Of a stretch of 64,000 nucleotides of DNA, positions 1 to 12,000 are shown piece after piece. Position 1 is the stretch's first letter. Each line of letters begins with the position of its first letter. Position numbers and translations under genes: made by a program. The notes below the pieces were generated by a model. That model worked only from the letters and a program-made list of their open reading frames with translations. It did not search any database and was not told where the DNA came from. Origin of the DNA: Struthidea cinerea (Eukaryota; Chordata; Aves; Passeriformes; Corcoracidae); contig VZTI01002369.1 in assembly GCA_013397865.1 (NCBI GenBank), positions 1 through 64,000 on the forward strand. The letters are read 5' to 3'.

Positions 1-840
1 CCCCTGCAGAGCCTTTCTACCCTGCAGGGCATTGACACCCCTACCCACCTTGGTGTGGTCACCCAAGGGCACTACCCAGCCCTTGGCCTTAAAAACACTG
101 GGGAATGCAGTCACCAATGCTACTACTACCTCTGACATGCTAAGTGTGCACCCTGGCAGCTGAGCTAATTCCCCTTTTGGCTAAACACAGCTCATCCACG
201 CTCTTCCCTGGACATGCTGTTAAGGAAGATGTGAAAACATAAAACACAATAAATTGGACATTAGGCCCAGCCTATGCAGTTTGTAGTTTTCACTAGCACA
301 GAGAAGAGAACAGGGACCTGCCTCACTGGGGCAGGAGCCTCTCCTGATACCAGACACCCAGAGAGGGGCCTTGCTGGGTTTGGGTGGATAGAGTTGAGTT
401 ACTTCCTAATAGCTTCTATGAATTATGTGAGCAAGTAATGAGGGCAAGAACCTCCCCTCCTGGCCCCACTCTGCCCAGCAGAATCTTGGGTTCATCCTCA
501 CCTTGAGGGACTGTACCTGGAGAGCCCAAAGTGAAGGGGGGAGTAAGTGGCAGGGATTGTCCTACATCCCTGTCTTCTCCTGGCACAATGACAAGTGAAG
601 GGGCCCTGTCCCCTGTGCCAAGCGTGGGAGGAGGGGAAGCCTTTTTGATCCCTTCCAGCACCACAGCAGGGTGAGGCCTGGAGGGAGGGACAAGAAGCAG
701 AAATCTCTTGGGTACTGTTGTGCCCTTCAGGGTGCTCTTCCTGCTCTGCTCAGGGGATGTGACTCATCCCTGGCCCTGGGAGCGGGACTCTCTGATCCTT
801 GTCCAAGAGCAGCAGGTCCATGCTTAGGCTGGGAGTGGGG
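1..840. other. Intergenic sequence, left edge
   Basis: No exon, RNA gene or recognisable repeat seen. Moderately GC-rich. In mammals SLC45A4 lies next to DENND3 on this side, but no SLC45A4 coding sequence is visible here. Confidence 0.5.
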
Positions 841-1481
841 TGTGTTATAAATAAGAGAAGGAATTCATGCTCAAATATGTAATAAAATATGTTAGAGTTA
901 AGTTATGATCAGTTTTAAAAAGAGACAACCAGAGCTTTGCCCAGAGGAAAACATAACCTCGGCCGGGAACAGATTTACATCCCAAAAACAGAGCCACAAA
1001 CGACTGATGGCTCATCAGGACTGGCTCCCGAAATCTGCATCTCCAAGGAGGACTTCCCAGCAGAGCTGATCTCCCATCTCCGAAAATCTCCCTGCTCAGG
1101 TGTTAATGACCGGATCGAGATATGGAACATCATCAACCATCAGATAACGTCCTCTGGTGATGGGAAATTAATCAAGAGTAGGATGTGCTTTGTCCACCTC
1201 AGTTTCATGAATGGCAAGCTCCATGAATATGCTGAGTGGCAAAAATAATACCTAAGGTCCGGACTCTCGGGAAAAACTGTATAAAAGCCCGCCGCTGGAA
1301 GCAGCTGGTGTGAACAGAGGGAGGTCTGATGCGACAGAGGTCAGACCTAGGTTCACCCAGTTCCAATCCCGGGCTTGGCACTGTCTCTCTTTTCGATCGT
1401 GGCATTACGTGTACGAACTCTAAGACACGAAATACATTTTATACTTATTAATCCTCGAATTGGGCAGAGTTATTTATTTCA
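841..1481 (+). mobile_element. Probable avian ERV LTR (boundaries uncertain)
   Basis: Starts TGTGTTATAAATAAG, typical of avian LTR 5' ends. It has a TATAAAAG box at 1280-1287 followed by a GC-rich leader-like stretch and then an AT-rich U5-like segment. No clear target-site duplication was found, so ends are approximate. An open frame at 937-1248 lies within the U3-like part; it starts at a TTG and matches no protein I know. Confidence 0.45.
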
Positions 1482-1934
1482 GATGCTAGGTCTGGGCTGG
1501 CTGGAGCATGCTGTGCTGGGGATGAGGACAGTGCAGTTGGGTCACTCCCTGAGCTGTTGCTCGTTTACAGTGGCTTTGGAGTGGTTCAGAAGAGCCTGGA
1601 GAGGAGCTGCTCCAGCACTGCCTCCATTTCCCAGTCTGGACCAAGAACAACCAACAAAGCAGTATCATCCCTCCCCCAGCCTAGTCTGCCCCAGTGGGGT
1701 CAGGCCCTGCCTTCTCCAGGCTTTGCAGCAGCCGGGGTGTCCCATCCTGGGGGGCAAGGGTGGCATATTGTCCTCACATCCATTGGCACATGGTCCCCAT
1801 GTCCATCACCAGCCGAGACCTCATGCACTCCCAGATGCCCCAGTAGCACCCAGCCCCCAGCAGTGCCAGCCTGGCTATGTAACCCTCATAGCACATAGAG
1901 CTCACTGGGGACATGGGATGTGCCTGTGGGATTT
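1482..1934. other. Sequence between two LTRs
   Basis: GC-rich spacer without recognised coding sequence. Long open frames on both strands reflect base composition. Could be internal retroviral or unrelated unique sequence; not identified. Confidence 0.3.
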
Positions 1935-1939
1935 CACCT
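1935..1939 (+). repeat. Target-site duplication CACCT, left copy
   Basis: Directly precedes the TG of the solo LTR. Confidence 0.75.
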
Positions 1940-2869
1940 TGTTGGGGTTTTGGGAGTTCACCTTCTGTTTTCTTTTCTCTCTTGAGGAATTTTCTCCCAT
2001 ACATGTTACTACAGCAACAAATTGCTGGGTGCTTGGGAGAAACAAAAGACCTGGCCACAGGGGGAGGGGTCCGGGGAGCCACTCTCTTTCACCTGGGCTG
2101 GCTGGCTGTGGGTGCGCTCGGCGTTCCGAGGGAGTCTGCCACTCGTCTCGCTGCTGCAGGCTTCTGCCTTTTCAACTGCCTTCCTTCTACCAGAGAAAAA
2201 CCGGGATTCTCAAGCCCGCCTTTCCCTGCCCCTCCGGGAGCCGGGCTACGGCAGCCCTGCCCGGAGCCTTTGCTACATCCTAGCTCCGCACGCCCTGCCT
2301 GCCGAGACCTCCCGAGGTTCCTGCTGCAGCTCCGGAGTTTGATACATCTCGTCTGCCACCCGGGATCTGCTCATCTCTGCTGCTCCAGCCTGCTGTTCCC
2401 GAGGATCCGGCCGGGCACCGGGATCAGCTGCCCAGGGGGTTTGTGCAGCCTTTGTTCCATCCCTTCCCGGCTCGGCTGAGCCGCCATTGCCACGTGCTCG
2501 CCGTGCCACGTGCTCCGGAGCGCCCCCTGCAGCCGCGGGGGAACCATCGCACCTGCCCCGCTCACCGGGAGCCGCCAGCGCCCCTGCCGGCTGTGAGCGG
2601 AACTGCACCCACGGGGAAAGGGCCCGACAGCCGAGAGAGGCTGGGGCTGGGTGTGTGGTTCTGTTCACTGTCACTGCCATAGTTATTGCTGTTTCTTTGC
2701 CTTGTTATATATATATAAGTAAAGAACTGTTATTCCTATCCCTCATATCTTTGCCTGAAAGCCCCTTAATTTAAAAATTATAATAATTCGAAGGGAAGGG
2801 GGTTGCATTTGCCATTTCAGGGGAGGCTCCTGTCTTCCTTGGCAGACACCTGTCTTTCAAACCAAGACA
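1940..2869 (+). mobile_element. Solo LTR of an avian endogenous retrovirus, 930 bp
   Basis: Begins TG (TGTTGGGGTTTTGGG) and ends CA (CTTTCAAACCAAGACA). It is flanked on both sides by the pentamer CACCT (1935-1939 and 2870-2874), a 5-bp target-site duplication as made by ERVL-type integrases. Internal order fits an LTR: GC-rich U3, TATATATATATAAG at about 2706, a stretch reading CTTTGCCTGAAAGCCCC, then a U5 with GGCAGACACCTGTCTTTC that I recognise from passerine ERV LTRs. No internal retroviral genes flank it, so it is a solo LTR. Confidence 0.85.
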
Positions 2870-2874
2870 CACCT
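2870..2874 (+). repeat. Target-site duplication CACCT, right copy
   Basis: Directly follows the CA end of the solo LTR and matches the left copy exactly. Confidence 0.75.
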
Positions 2875-4544
2875 CTTCCAGGTGACATCCCACACCTCCT
2901 CACATTGGGGTCCCATGTGTTGGGCAGCCCTTCACATCCCAAAAAGGGGCTAGGGACAGCCACTCAGCAGGGCCAGAGACAAGTTCCAGCAGGACAGTGA
3001 CCCAGATCCTGGGGACACGGGGGGCTGGTGGCAGCATTTCGTGCATTTGTGCAGCACTGTCCCTGTCCTGACAGCTGGGGTGGCATAGGGTCACCCACTG
3101 CTATGAGAGCAGAAGACCTGTGCCAAGACACCAGGGAACTCACCACTGGAGAGGGAAGCAGGATGCCAGGTGGAATCCTGCAGGTTACCATGGCAGATGA
3201 AATGGATGCAGACAGGTAAGGAATGCACATCAGGGGGTGAGGATGTGGTTTAGTTCCATTTGCCTACAAAAGGATTCAACTGGCACTGAAGGAAAACAGC
3301 CTGCTCCCATGAAGCCCCCCAGCAGCCCGTGAGCACAGGCTGGGAGGCAGAGGAAGGGGCTATTTCCTCCCTTCCTGCATGGCCCTGTCAGGGAGATCAC
3401 ACCCAGCACACAACAGCCTGAATTTCTAAGCAGCTCCCATCTCCACAGCCGGGTTATTTCTGGAAGCAGACACTGCCATCCCGTGGTTTGATCAAAGAAT
3501 CACAGAATCACTCAGTCTGGAAGTGACCCATATGGATCATCGAGTCCAACTCCCTGCTCCATGCAGCACTTCTGAAAACTGGACCATAGGACCAAGAGCA
3601 TCGTGGGCTCCTGGCAGGTCTCTCTGCTCCCCTCAGGTTTTTCAGGTCAGGAGCCCAGGAAAAAAAAATCAACAGCAAAAAGGAGTTGAACAAACATTAG
3701 CCTTGAGGTTTCCAAGAAACAAGCAACATTTCCTTGAGGGAGAGAAGGGGACGGCAGCACAAGCAGGACTCACAGTCCCAGACAGAGGCTGACCAACCCC
3801 AACAGCAGTGCGGCCTCAGGGCCAGAGAGGGATGGGATGTGCTCAGCCCGGTCACTCAGGGCCCCCCTTCTCCTGCCAGGGGCAGCTCCTGTTTCCTTTG
3901 TCCCTTTGCTGGGAGACAGTGACTCACAGAGGCAACGACACCTGGCAAGCTCTCACCTGGCAGCGGGGCAAAGAGGAGCTCTGAGGGTCCTTCCCCTGTG
4001 CCTTCCCACCACCAAGGGACTCACGGGAAGTACCTGAAACTCTACTCAGAACTGAACAGAACCTCACAGTGCTGTGACTGCAGGTCCATTCCCACAGCTG
4101 AAATCCTGGCGCAAAGCTGAGATGGTCAGAGAACACCTACAAACCAGCTGAGAAGACAAAAGCAGGTTTAAAAAGTCTATCAGGAATGAAAATCAATGAA
4201 GGCAGCAACAGGTGGGCAGCAGGCTGGTGCAGCTGGTTCATCTCTGCAGCCAGGGGAAGTTCATTAACAGCCCTTGTGTGTCTTTGAATTCAGTAAGTAA
4301 TTCCTGTCACTTACCCCAAGCACCCCAACAGAGCCAGGGGAGGAAAGAAGGAACCTGAAAGTCACAGGTATGGGGCCCAAAGGAGGACACCTTACAGCAG
4401 AAGCTGTTTCAGAGAGGAGAACACGCAGAGAGAAAACCGCAGGCAATTATTCTTTACAGCACACAGAGAGGATGCAAGTCAATGCTAAAATCATCATTGT
4501 TGAGTATTGTGTTACACAGGAAAAAGAACAAGGTACAGAGGCCA
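2875..4544. other. Intergenic sequence between solo LTR and DENND3 3' end
   Basis: Contains one CR1 fragment (see 3494-3612). The remainder shows no exon, RNA gene or recognised repeat. Confidence 0.5.
3494..3612 (-). mobile_element. CR1 LINE fragment (3' end)
   Basis: Begins AGAATCACAGAATCACTCAG, continuing with GATCATCGAGTCCAACTCCC: the reverse complement of a CR1 3' end. Short, diverged copy. Confidence 0.75.
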
Positions 4545-4560
4545 GAGTATCAATATAGTG

Positions 4561-4566
4561 TTTATT
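4561..4566 (-). terminator. Poly(A) signal AATAAA, candidate 3 for DENND3
   Basis: Third minus-strand AATAAA, about 1.27 kb after the stop, in an AT-rich stretch. Nothing further left in the next kilobase is as AT-rich, so this may mark the distal end. Confidence 0.4.
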
Positions 4567-4725
4567 ATTCTTAAATTGATACAAAAGCTAAAAAAGTAAA
4601 ATTTCTGTTACTGTGATATGATAAAAACTTTTATCAGCAGAAATATTATACAGAGTCATAAAATTTCTAGTCATAATATTTTCCAGTTGTTTATACCCTT
4701 CTATTTAGCCCTACACTGGTTTATA

Positions 4726-4731
4726 TTTATT
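4726..4731 (-). terminator. Poly(A) signal AATAAA, candidate 2 for DENND3
   Basis: Second minus-strand AATAAA, about 1.1 kb after the stop codon. Confidence 0.35.
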
Positions 4732-4826
4732 AAGGAAAGTAGCAGCCCATTTTATCCTTCTATTTACAGTCTTTTAGACACTACTTTCCACTCTGCACTG
4801 ATGCAGATAAAACCATTCTGCACGGA

Positions 4827-4832
4827 TTTATT
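4827..4832 (-). terminator. Poly(A) signal AATAAA, candidate 1 for DENND3
   Basis: Minus-strand AATAAA, the first met after the stop (about 1.0 kb downstream). Use is inferred. Confidence 0.4.
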
Positions 4833-5830
4833 GTTTTACTTGTAGATAAATGTCACCAGTGGAAAAACCACTGTGCATCAGGCACCAATCAGGGAATGCT
4901 GCTCTGGAGACTCCTCCAGGTTGCAGCCCCTGGTGCTTGGAGGAGTTTCAGGACCATGCAGAACTTAAAAATGAAGCAGGTTCTACTCAAAATAACAGCA
5001 GTTCCTCTGTTACTTCAGTTCCTTCTGGAACTGAAGGGAGGTGGGGTAGAGGTTGGTCTGCACAGGGAGTGAGAGGTGCTTCCAAAAGCAAGAATAATAT
5101 ATACAGGAATTAAATAAATTAATGCTTCAGATAAAAAAAAAAATCAGTTTCACAAACTGTTCCAAATGCCAACTACTGTGCATTGTTTTCAAAGAAAAAA
5201 TAAGTTTAGAAACTAAAAGATTCGTTGAATATGCCTTGTTTCAGCTGGAGGAGCTTTCAGTGCCATCGGGGAGAGCCTGCCTGTGCCTGCATTTTAAACA
5301 AAACAGCCCCAGAAATCCCACCCAGGGTAAGGGACACTGCTACAGCTCCAAGCTCAGAAAGATGATCACAATGACAACTCCTTAAGTCCAAGTGCACTTG
5401 TCTTTTTCCTTTCAGTGCCCTCTTCCACCTATTACAGGCTGTAAAGACACCATCAAATCCTATTTTTAAGCAACCTTGCACTGCTGAGAGAGAGCTCCCA
5501 TGGAATTACTGAGCCGGCTCTGATGTTCCCAACATGACCTGCCCCAGGCAGCCATGTAACCCCAACCCTCCACACCACCTCATGTCCAGTTTGAAGACAG
5601 TGACCTGTCTTCTCCCATTTCTGTCCCTTTACCAAATGTGCAGGAGCAGGACAAGGTGTGAGGGAGATTTGCTTTGATTTCCATTTTCTACAACAAAGGG
5701 ATGGAAATCCAATAAATACAAGACAATTAACACTGGCAGGTGGTTGAAATAAATGCAAAATGCTGAAGTAAACACAGCCCGAAGTCTTTGCCTTTCCCCA
5801 GAGGAGGCAGACACACTTGGAATAGCTTGG

Positions 5831-6031
5831 CTATCCAGCCTTCCAAATGGCAATCTTCCCTTCTTCCTTCCCAGAGCCGCTGAGGACATACCTGTCCTCT
5901 GCTGAGCACAGCGCCTTCACCACATCGGCATGGCCAACCAGCTCCTTCTCCACACTCTTCCTCTCAGCACTGATCACGTAGATCTTCCCTTTGTTCTTGC
6001 CCTGCAGCCTCCCACTGCTGCCAACCCACAG
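5831..6031 (-). CDS. DENND3: DENND3 coding exon 23, last WD40 blade and stop (residues 1202-1267)
   Basis: Acceptor CCCCAG|CTGTG; 201 nt including the TAG at 5831-5833. Begins LWVGSSGRLQGKNKGKI and ends YVLSGSGKEEGKIAIWKAG. The terminal IWK lies close to the stop, as in other propeller proteins whose last strand closes the ring. Confidence 0.96.
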   Translation of the reverse strand: MWVGSSGRLQGKNKGKIYVISAERKSVEKELVGHADVVKALCSAEDRYVLSGSGKEEGKIAIWKAG

Positions 6032-9000
6032 CTGGGGGAACAAAACAAACCCACAGTCATTTTCACTATCAGTCCAGGACACAGTCGAGGAGGTTTATAT
6101 GGCACATTGGTACAGTGAGGGTTCTCTCATGCTTGACTGGAAAAGGGAAACACTGAAAATTTCCTCATCAATATAAATAAGGGGCTTGGCTACCATTGCT
6201 CCTGGCCCCCTCCAGGCCTCCTCAGAGGTTGTGGCCTGAGCTGAGGACTCCTGGTGGGTGTCTCTGTCCCGCTCTAGTTCCCTCAGTTCAGGAAACCCCC
6301 TGTGCCCCATGCTGCAATGTTCAGCTGCCGATCGTGCTGGCACTGGGGCTGCTCTCCCTTACCCCTGTGAGAAGCACAGTGTGCTCTTGCAGTGCAAGAG
6401 CAGAGAAAATCCAGGGAAGAGCAACTAAAACTGCCAAGAGAAAGGAACAGGTGTCATATGAGCAAAGATCAGAGAATGGTTTGGGTTGAAAGGGACTTTA
6501 AAGATCTCATTTCAACCCCCTGCCATGGTCAGGGACAGCTTCCACTATCCCAGGTTGCTCAGAGCTCCATCCAACCTGGTCTTGAATGGGATGGGGCAGC
6601 CACAGCTTCTCTGGGCAATCTGTGCCAGGGCCTCACCACCCTCACGTGGAAGATGGAAAAGCCAAGGCTCCTTAGGTTGGAGAGAAGGCAGCTAAGGAGC
6701 CTTTACAAAAGGTTTACAAACTAACAGAAGTGCAGATAAGCTGAATGTAGAAGCACTGTTCCACCCTGAAATTAAGGAAGTCAGGGACACGTGGGAACCA
6801 GTAATAGGTCAGTTTCACTGAGAAGAAAGTACTTCTCTGTACAGGGTTGGCAGAGAAATTCATGAACCTGCTGCTCTCCAGGGAACTGCGGCACCAGCAA
6901 GTTCAAAATTAAATCAGAGCCACAGAGACTGGGTCAAAAAATAGGTAACAAAAGACATAGACTGAGGTGCCAGACAGAACACATCCTATTTTGGATAGAC
7001 ACAGTATGCAGCTGGGTTTCTCTTCAGTTTCCTAAAGAAAAACAGTGGCTTGTTTTTAATGAAAGCCTGTGAATGACAGCCCTACCAATGTTGTTGTCAG
7101 CCTTTACCAGGCTGCAAGTTCACTCTCCATAACTCATTGCTGTGTAGAGGGAACAGGAGTGTGAGTGGTGGCACAGGGTCTGGTTGGAGCCTGTCACTAG
7201 TGGTGTCCCCCAAGGGTCAGTACTGGGCTCAGTATTGTTTGACTGATTCATAAATTACTTAAAGAAGTGAAGAGAAAGGAACAAAGTTCTTCTGTAGAAC
7301 AAAAGAGAGCTTAATGCCTTGGGGGTTCCAAACAATCCTCTCACTCCCTTGAAACAGAGGTTATTAAATATATCAATCTCAGCCTTGAGGAAGAATATCT
7401 TAAAATTATTTTCCATTTTAGTACGAAAGTCTAACCAGAGGCTGAATACAGAGAAAACTTCCCTATTCCACTAAAAAAAAACATTTTTGAGGAAGGAAGG
7501 AAGGAGGGAAAAATCTGAGAAAAAGATTCCGAAAGTTGCTTTCCCAGTTAATAAATAGCTAATACATTAGCTATTTATTTGCAAAGTAACCTTGAATGGG
7601 CCCCTGTGGTAGCACAACTCCAATCATTTGCACAGCTACTGAAACAACATAAAAGCAGGTACACAGAGGCCAACAGTGACATGGATACAAGATGCCAAGG
7701 TAGGAATCCACTGCCTCCTTTGGTCTGTCCTGAATTAGGAATGTGGTAACTAATCAAGGAAAAGGTCATCTACAAAAACAGGCCAATTAATTGGCATTTG
7801 TTGTTTGTCTGGTAACCTTTTTTCAAGGCTTAGTCTGAGGAGCCCTGAGATAAAATATCAAAGGACCTAAACTTTCAGTTTCTGCAGTTCCCTGGAAATG
7901 TCAATAGCTAATAAATGTCACCACACATTTAATTACTGATGAGGGTTTTGGCTTGCCATGCATTTTGGGGTACACCTGCAACAGCCATTTGTGTTGGGCA
8001 GTATTTAGCTTCTCTGATTTCAAAGAGGAATCAACATTCCAAACCAGTACTTATGCACACACCCAGTGAGGAAGCAATGACAGCCCATGACAGCTGCAAA
8101 CAAACAAAACTTCAGTAAAGAAATCCACAAGAGGCAAAAACAGCCCAAATGTCTCTCACCTGATTTTTAACTCTTATCATACAAGTAATCTCAGAGCAAT
8201 CCTGAAGATGAATCTTTTGAGGTGTATTTGAAAGGTCTTTGGTGTTCCAAATGTACAAGTCGCTACTCCCCGAGTAAGACGCCCACACTTCATCTCTCTA
8301 AAGCACAGAAAGGTACATTTGAGCACTGCTGATAGAAAATGAATCACAGTAACGAGGGCTTGTAATGCCACATGGCCCTGCCTCCTTTAAACTCGATCAA
8401 CAGAGTAAGTGCAATACCTCAGGAAAGAGCTGGAAGCCAAGAAAAGAGGAATACACATCCTTCAGGTGGTGCTCGATTTTCATCTGCGGTCGAAACTCAT
8501 GAGTTGACACTACAAGAATGCAACTTCTGGTACCTTCAATATTAAAGATACAGAGTTAGTAACAGAGGTGTCCACTTCTTCAAGCTCTACAAAACATGGA
8601 GGAAAAAAGCAAAATAAAATGGAACATCCAATAACTGTCTTGCTTCTTTATGTGAAGTTGATTTTTGAAATTATTATTATTTGAGGAAGGGACTTACAGC
8701 ACCACAGTTGATCATTATGAAGTTTCATAGAGGTGAGATTTTGGCAGGGCAGCTGAAAGACACGGTTCACTTTCAGAGTGCTGATGTTCCAAGCAATCAC
8801 TGTCCCATCTAAACTGCTGGAATAGGCTTCACTGTTGGCACAGATTAAAAAATAAAGAAGTATAGTGTGCATTCATGTTCAGAAAAGAGAGCACACACAG
8901 AAGAGACTTACTTGCAAAATAACCAATTTTACAGTAAGCCAAATTCATGTTCATTTTTTAATTATCTTCAAGATTATCCTTTACAAACTCTGTATCACTG

Positions 9001-12000
9001 GAAACACTGCAGGCTAACTCAGACCTCTCAGTGAATGAGAGCACATATTACATCATGCATGAGAAGTAGAGCACAACAAAACATTCCCTATAATTCTTCT
9101 GAACATTTCCTGATGGATTTTCTCTTGAGTTAGAACAAAAATATCTCAAACTGTTTTTCTTTGTTACTGCACCTGAGAAAACAAATTATACTACCCATTT
9201 TCTTTTTACCTTTAACATTTGTTGTCTTAGAATGAGAAAACCTTTTTCAGAAGGTTTCCAACAACACTTAAACAAATTCTTCCTGAAATCCAGTTACACC
9301 TGCTGCACCACTGGCAGACCTATTGACCTTGGAGTTGCCTTTCCCATGGGAAGACAGCAGGTTAAGACATTCAGCCAACACTCTTCCTAGTGCTACCAGA
9401 AGATCAAAAGCATTTTTCCTGAATAGAACAATAAATTTATTATTTCTTTTACAAACAGGCAGGAAAAATCCAGAAGCTTGCTGTAAACACTTAGTCGACG
9501 ACGTGCTTAAAAAGAAAGTGAAGTGGTCTTTAAACTGCACCTGTATCAATTCTTCACCAGGTGCTGCCAATTCCTGGCTGTTCTCATCCTCATCCAAAAG
9601 AGCATTCCTTTATTCTCTTTGTTTCAAACTACACAGTGCTCTTTACTTAAAAAGGAAATTCTTAGCTGACCATACACAATATGGGAGCTACAAAAATGGG
9701 CTAAATGAAGACTTTATTAGCAGGATAAACCCTCCCATTTAAAACAATAAATTCTTTCAACATCTAGGAAAATCAAATTAGATATACCTGGGTGTTCCAT
9801 TCTTCTTCTCCACAATGATGTCTGTAACATCAGAGCGATGATCATTCAGTTGCTTATTACAAGACATACTGTGGGTGTTGATTATATAAATAATGGAGTC
9901 CTGAGAACCAATCCACACTTGACTCTGTTCCACCATGACCATGCAAGTCTGGGGAGAAAAAGCTGGGTTAAATAAAGCCTAGAAGAAAAATCACTCTTTA
10001 ATGTAACATGAAAAATGCTGTATTCAGATGCTACAGTTTGCTGGTGATCACTGTAGGAGATGAAGACTTGGCTCTCCAGTGTTCTGTCCTTTGCTCTGCT
10101 CTATAAATAATGAGAGGACAGATCTCTTTGCAAAGTTTATCCTTCAGTAAATAGGATTAATACTTTATCTTAGGGACTGACTAAAGGTGTGCTTCCTGGC
10201 CCAAACAAAGTAAAAGTTACAGAGGGCATCAGGGGAACCACAGAAGTTAGTGTGCTCCTTTCCTCTGGATTGGAAGTCAACCCAACTGTCCAATATATCC
10301 ACGCTTCCAACTTCAGCTAAAAGTAGTGTTTAAGAAAATACTGTCTCCTCTACTGTCTCTGGAATGTCCTTCCCCTCAATCACACACTCTCCCTCCAGAG
10401 TCCCATCGGTTGCCAACTCTTTTTGTCTTCTTTTAGGTCAGTATCTGACTCTTCTGGAATTCCATCTTTCCTCCACCCAGCTCTTCACCATCAGCTTTAC
10501 ACCTCCCTTTCTGAGTCTCTCCCATACTCATCCACAGCGATGTATCTTATCTTGCACACAAGTGACATGTCCAATCCCTTTTCCTGTGTGTTCTCTCTAC
10601 CGTGTGTTTTTCGCTCAGGTTCAGATTCCCCTTTCACACAGAGAGTTACTCTTTCAGGTGGTCTTTGACAAGCAACTCTCTTTCACCTGCTGGTTGAGAC
10701 ACTTTCTTTTAGAGCTCTATCTCTCTTTCAGTAGCATCTACCTGGTTTCCTTACACCTTTTCCCAATCTCCAGTTCTTCAGCATGGGTGAATTTTCATCT
10801 ATTCCTAGGATTCCCCTTCTCATCGGGTTAATTATCTTCTATTCTTTCTCCTCAACTGTTTCAACCCTGCCTTCCTGCCCCAAGAACCCATCAGGCCATC
10901 CCAAATCCAATCCATCATTTTCACCAGTTGACTTGTTTTATTATTAATCCATTTAGCCTCCTTTCCCCTTTTCTCAAAAATCTCAATTTTTTCAGGTTAA
11001 CTGAAGCCCAAACAACTCAACAACTTTTAAGGAATTATGTGATTCAGGGTCAGGCTACAACAACAAAAGCACCCAGCTGAAGCAGGAACTGTGATCCTGT
11101 GCCACTCTTACCAGTTTAGAGCGGCCCATTTTGAAGCAGTGTTGTTGGATAGACCAGGTGGAGGCATCAAAGACCACTACCTTCCCCTCATTTAAAGCAC
11201 ACCAGAGTTTTGGATGAGCATTGTCCAGTCTTTCTGAAGGGTCAAGATGCCCTTGAAATAAAGCAGAGAAGATGAGAGAGGTGAAAGAAAACAAAAATAC
11301 TTTTGGAGACCTATGGGAAAGCCATTATTAGGCAGAGCAGGTTTGTAATGAAATGCATCTGTGTTCTGGAATTTACATCATCAGTTACTGACTAACACAG
11401 TTCTCACAACGAATTTATGTTCATTCTCATCTGTTTGTTGAGTTCACCCAATGATTTCATCTTACACTGCCAAAGAGAGCAGAGATAATCTCTTTCATTG
11501 ATGACTAAGAGCTGAGCTCACTGGGACTGGAGGAAGGCTTTTAAGCCCTATGAAATACAACTAATACATCCACTCACTCTTGTCTACTCCATTAGAGCCT
11601 CTCTTAAAAGCATACTATGAAGAAAGAAAAGCACCACTGAATCCAACACTCTCCACACTATTCCTTGCACTGGGGTTCAACCAAACACCCCCACAGGACT
11701 CTACCAAAAAATAAAAACATAACAATGAATATTGATCAATGGGGAAGCATCACCCATCCACCCACCCTGCACAGTAAGTGAGCCAGAAATCTTAATGAGA
11801 AATCAGCCCATTAACACAGAATTGAAGTCTGTGATAAGGCACAAACGCAGAGGAAGGCAAATTAAGACTGTGGAAACTATGCCTTGGACTATCTTAATAT
11901 GCAACATTACTGTTCTTTTTTAATGATTTTTCTGGTTTAGTATTCAATACACAACCAATCCATGCCAGAATGTGAACACATCAGGCATGCATAATAATAC

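Larger units (their letters stand above)
4545..5830 (-). other. DENND3: DENND3 3' untranslated region (inferred)
   Basis: Non-coding sequence directly following the DENND3 stop. No repeat is recognised in it, and it becomes AT-rich toward 4.56-4.83 kb where three AATAAA signals sit on the minus strand. The extent (about 1.0-1.3 kb) is inferred from these signals only; short plus-strand open frames here are not convincing genes. Confidence 0.55.
6032..8159 (-). other. DENND3 intron 22
   Basis: 2.1 kb intron carrying the nested CR1 pair and another CR1 piece. The rest (about 6851-7164 and 7263-8159) shows no recognised element except short A-runs and a GGAA-rich stretch near 7493. Confidence 0.85.

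Noticed and set aside
937..1248. 103-codon plus-strand frame as an independent gene
   Set aside because: It starts at TTG rather than ATG, lies in LTR-like sequence with a TATA box downstream, and resembles no family I recognise. Kept only as a note under the LTR.
1375..2680. Long open frames on both strands (up to 302 codons) in the left region
   Set aside because: GC-rich LTR and spacer DNA lacks stops by composition; frames overlap on both strands and cross the LTR boundary.
10364..10831. 155-codon plus-strand frame
   Set aside because: Serine/leucine/phenylalanine-rich product of a C/T-rich intron block; no domain, antisense to DENND3.
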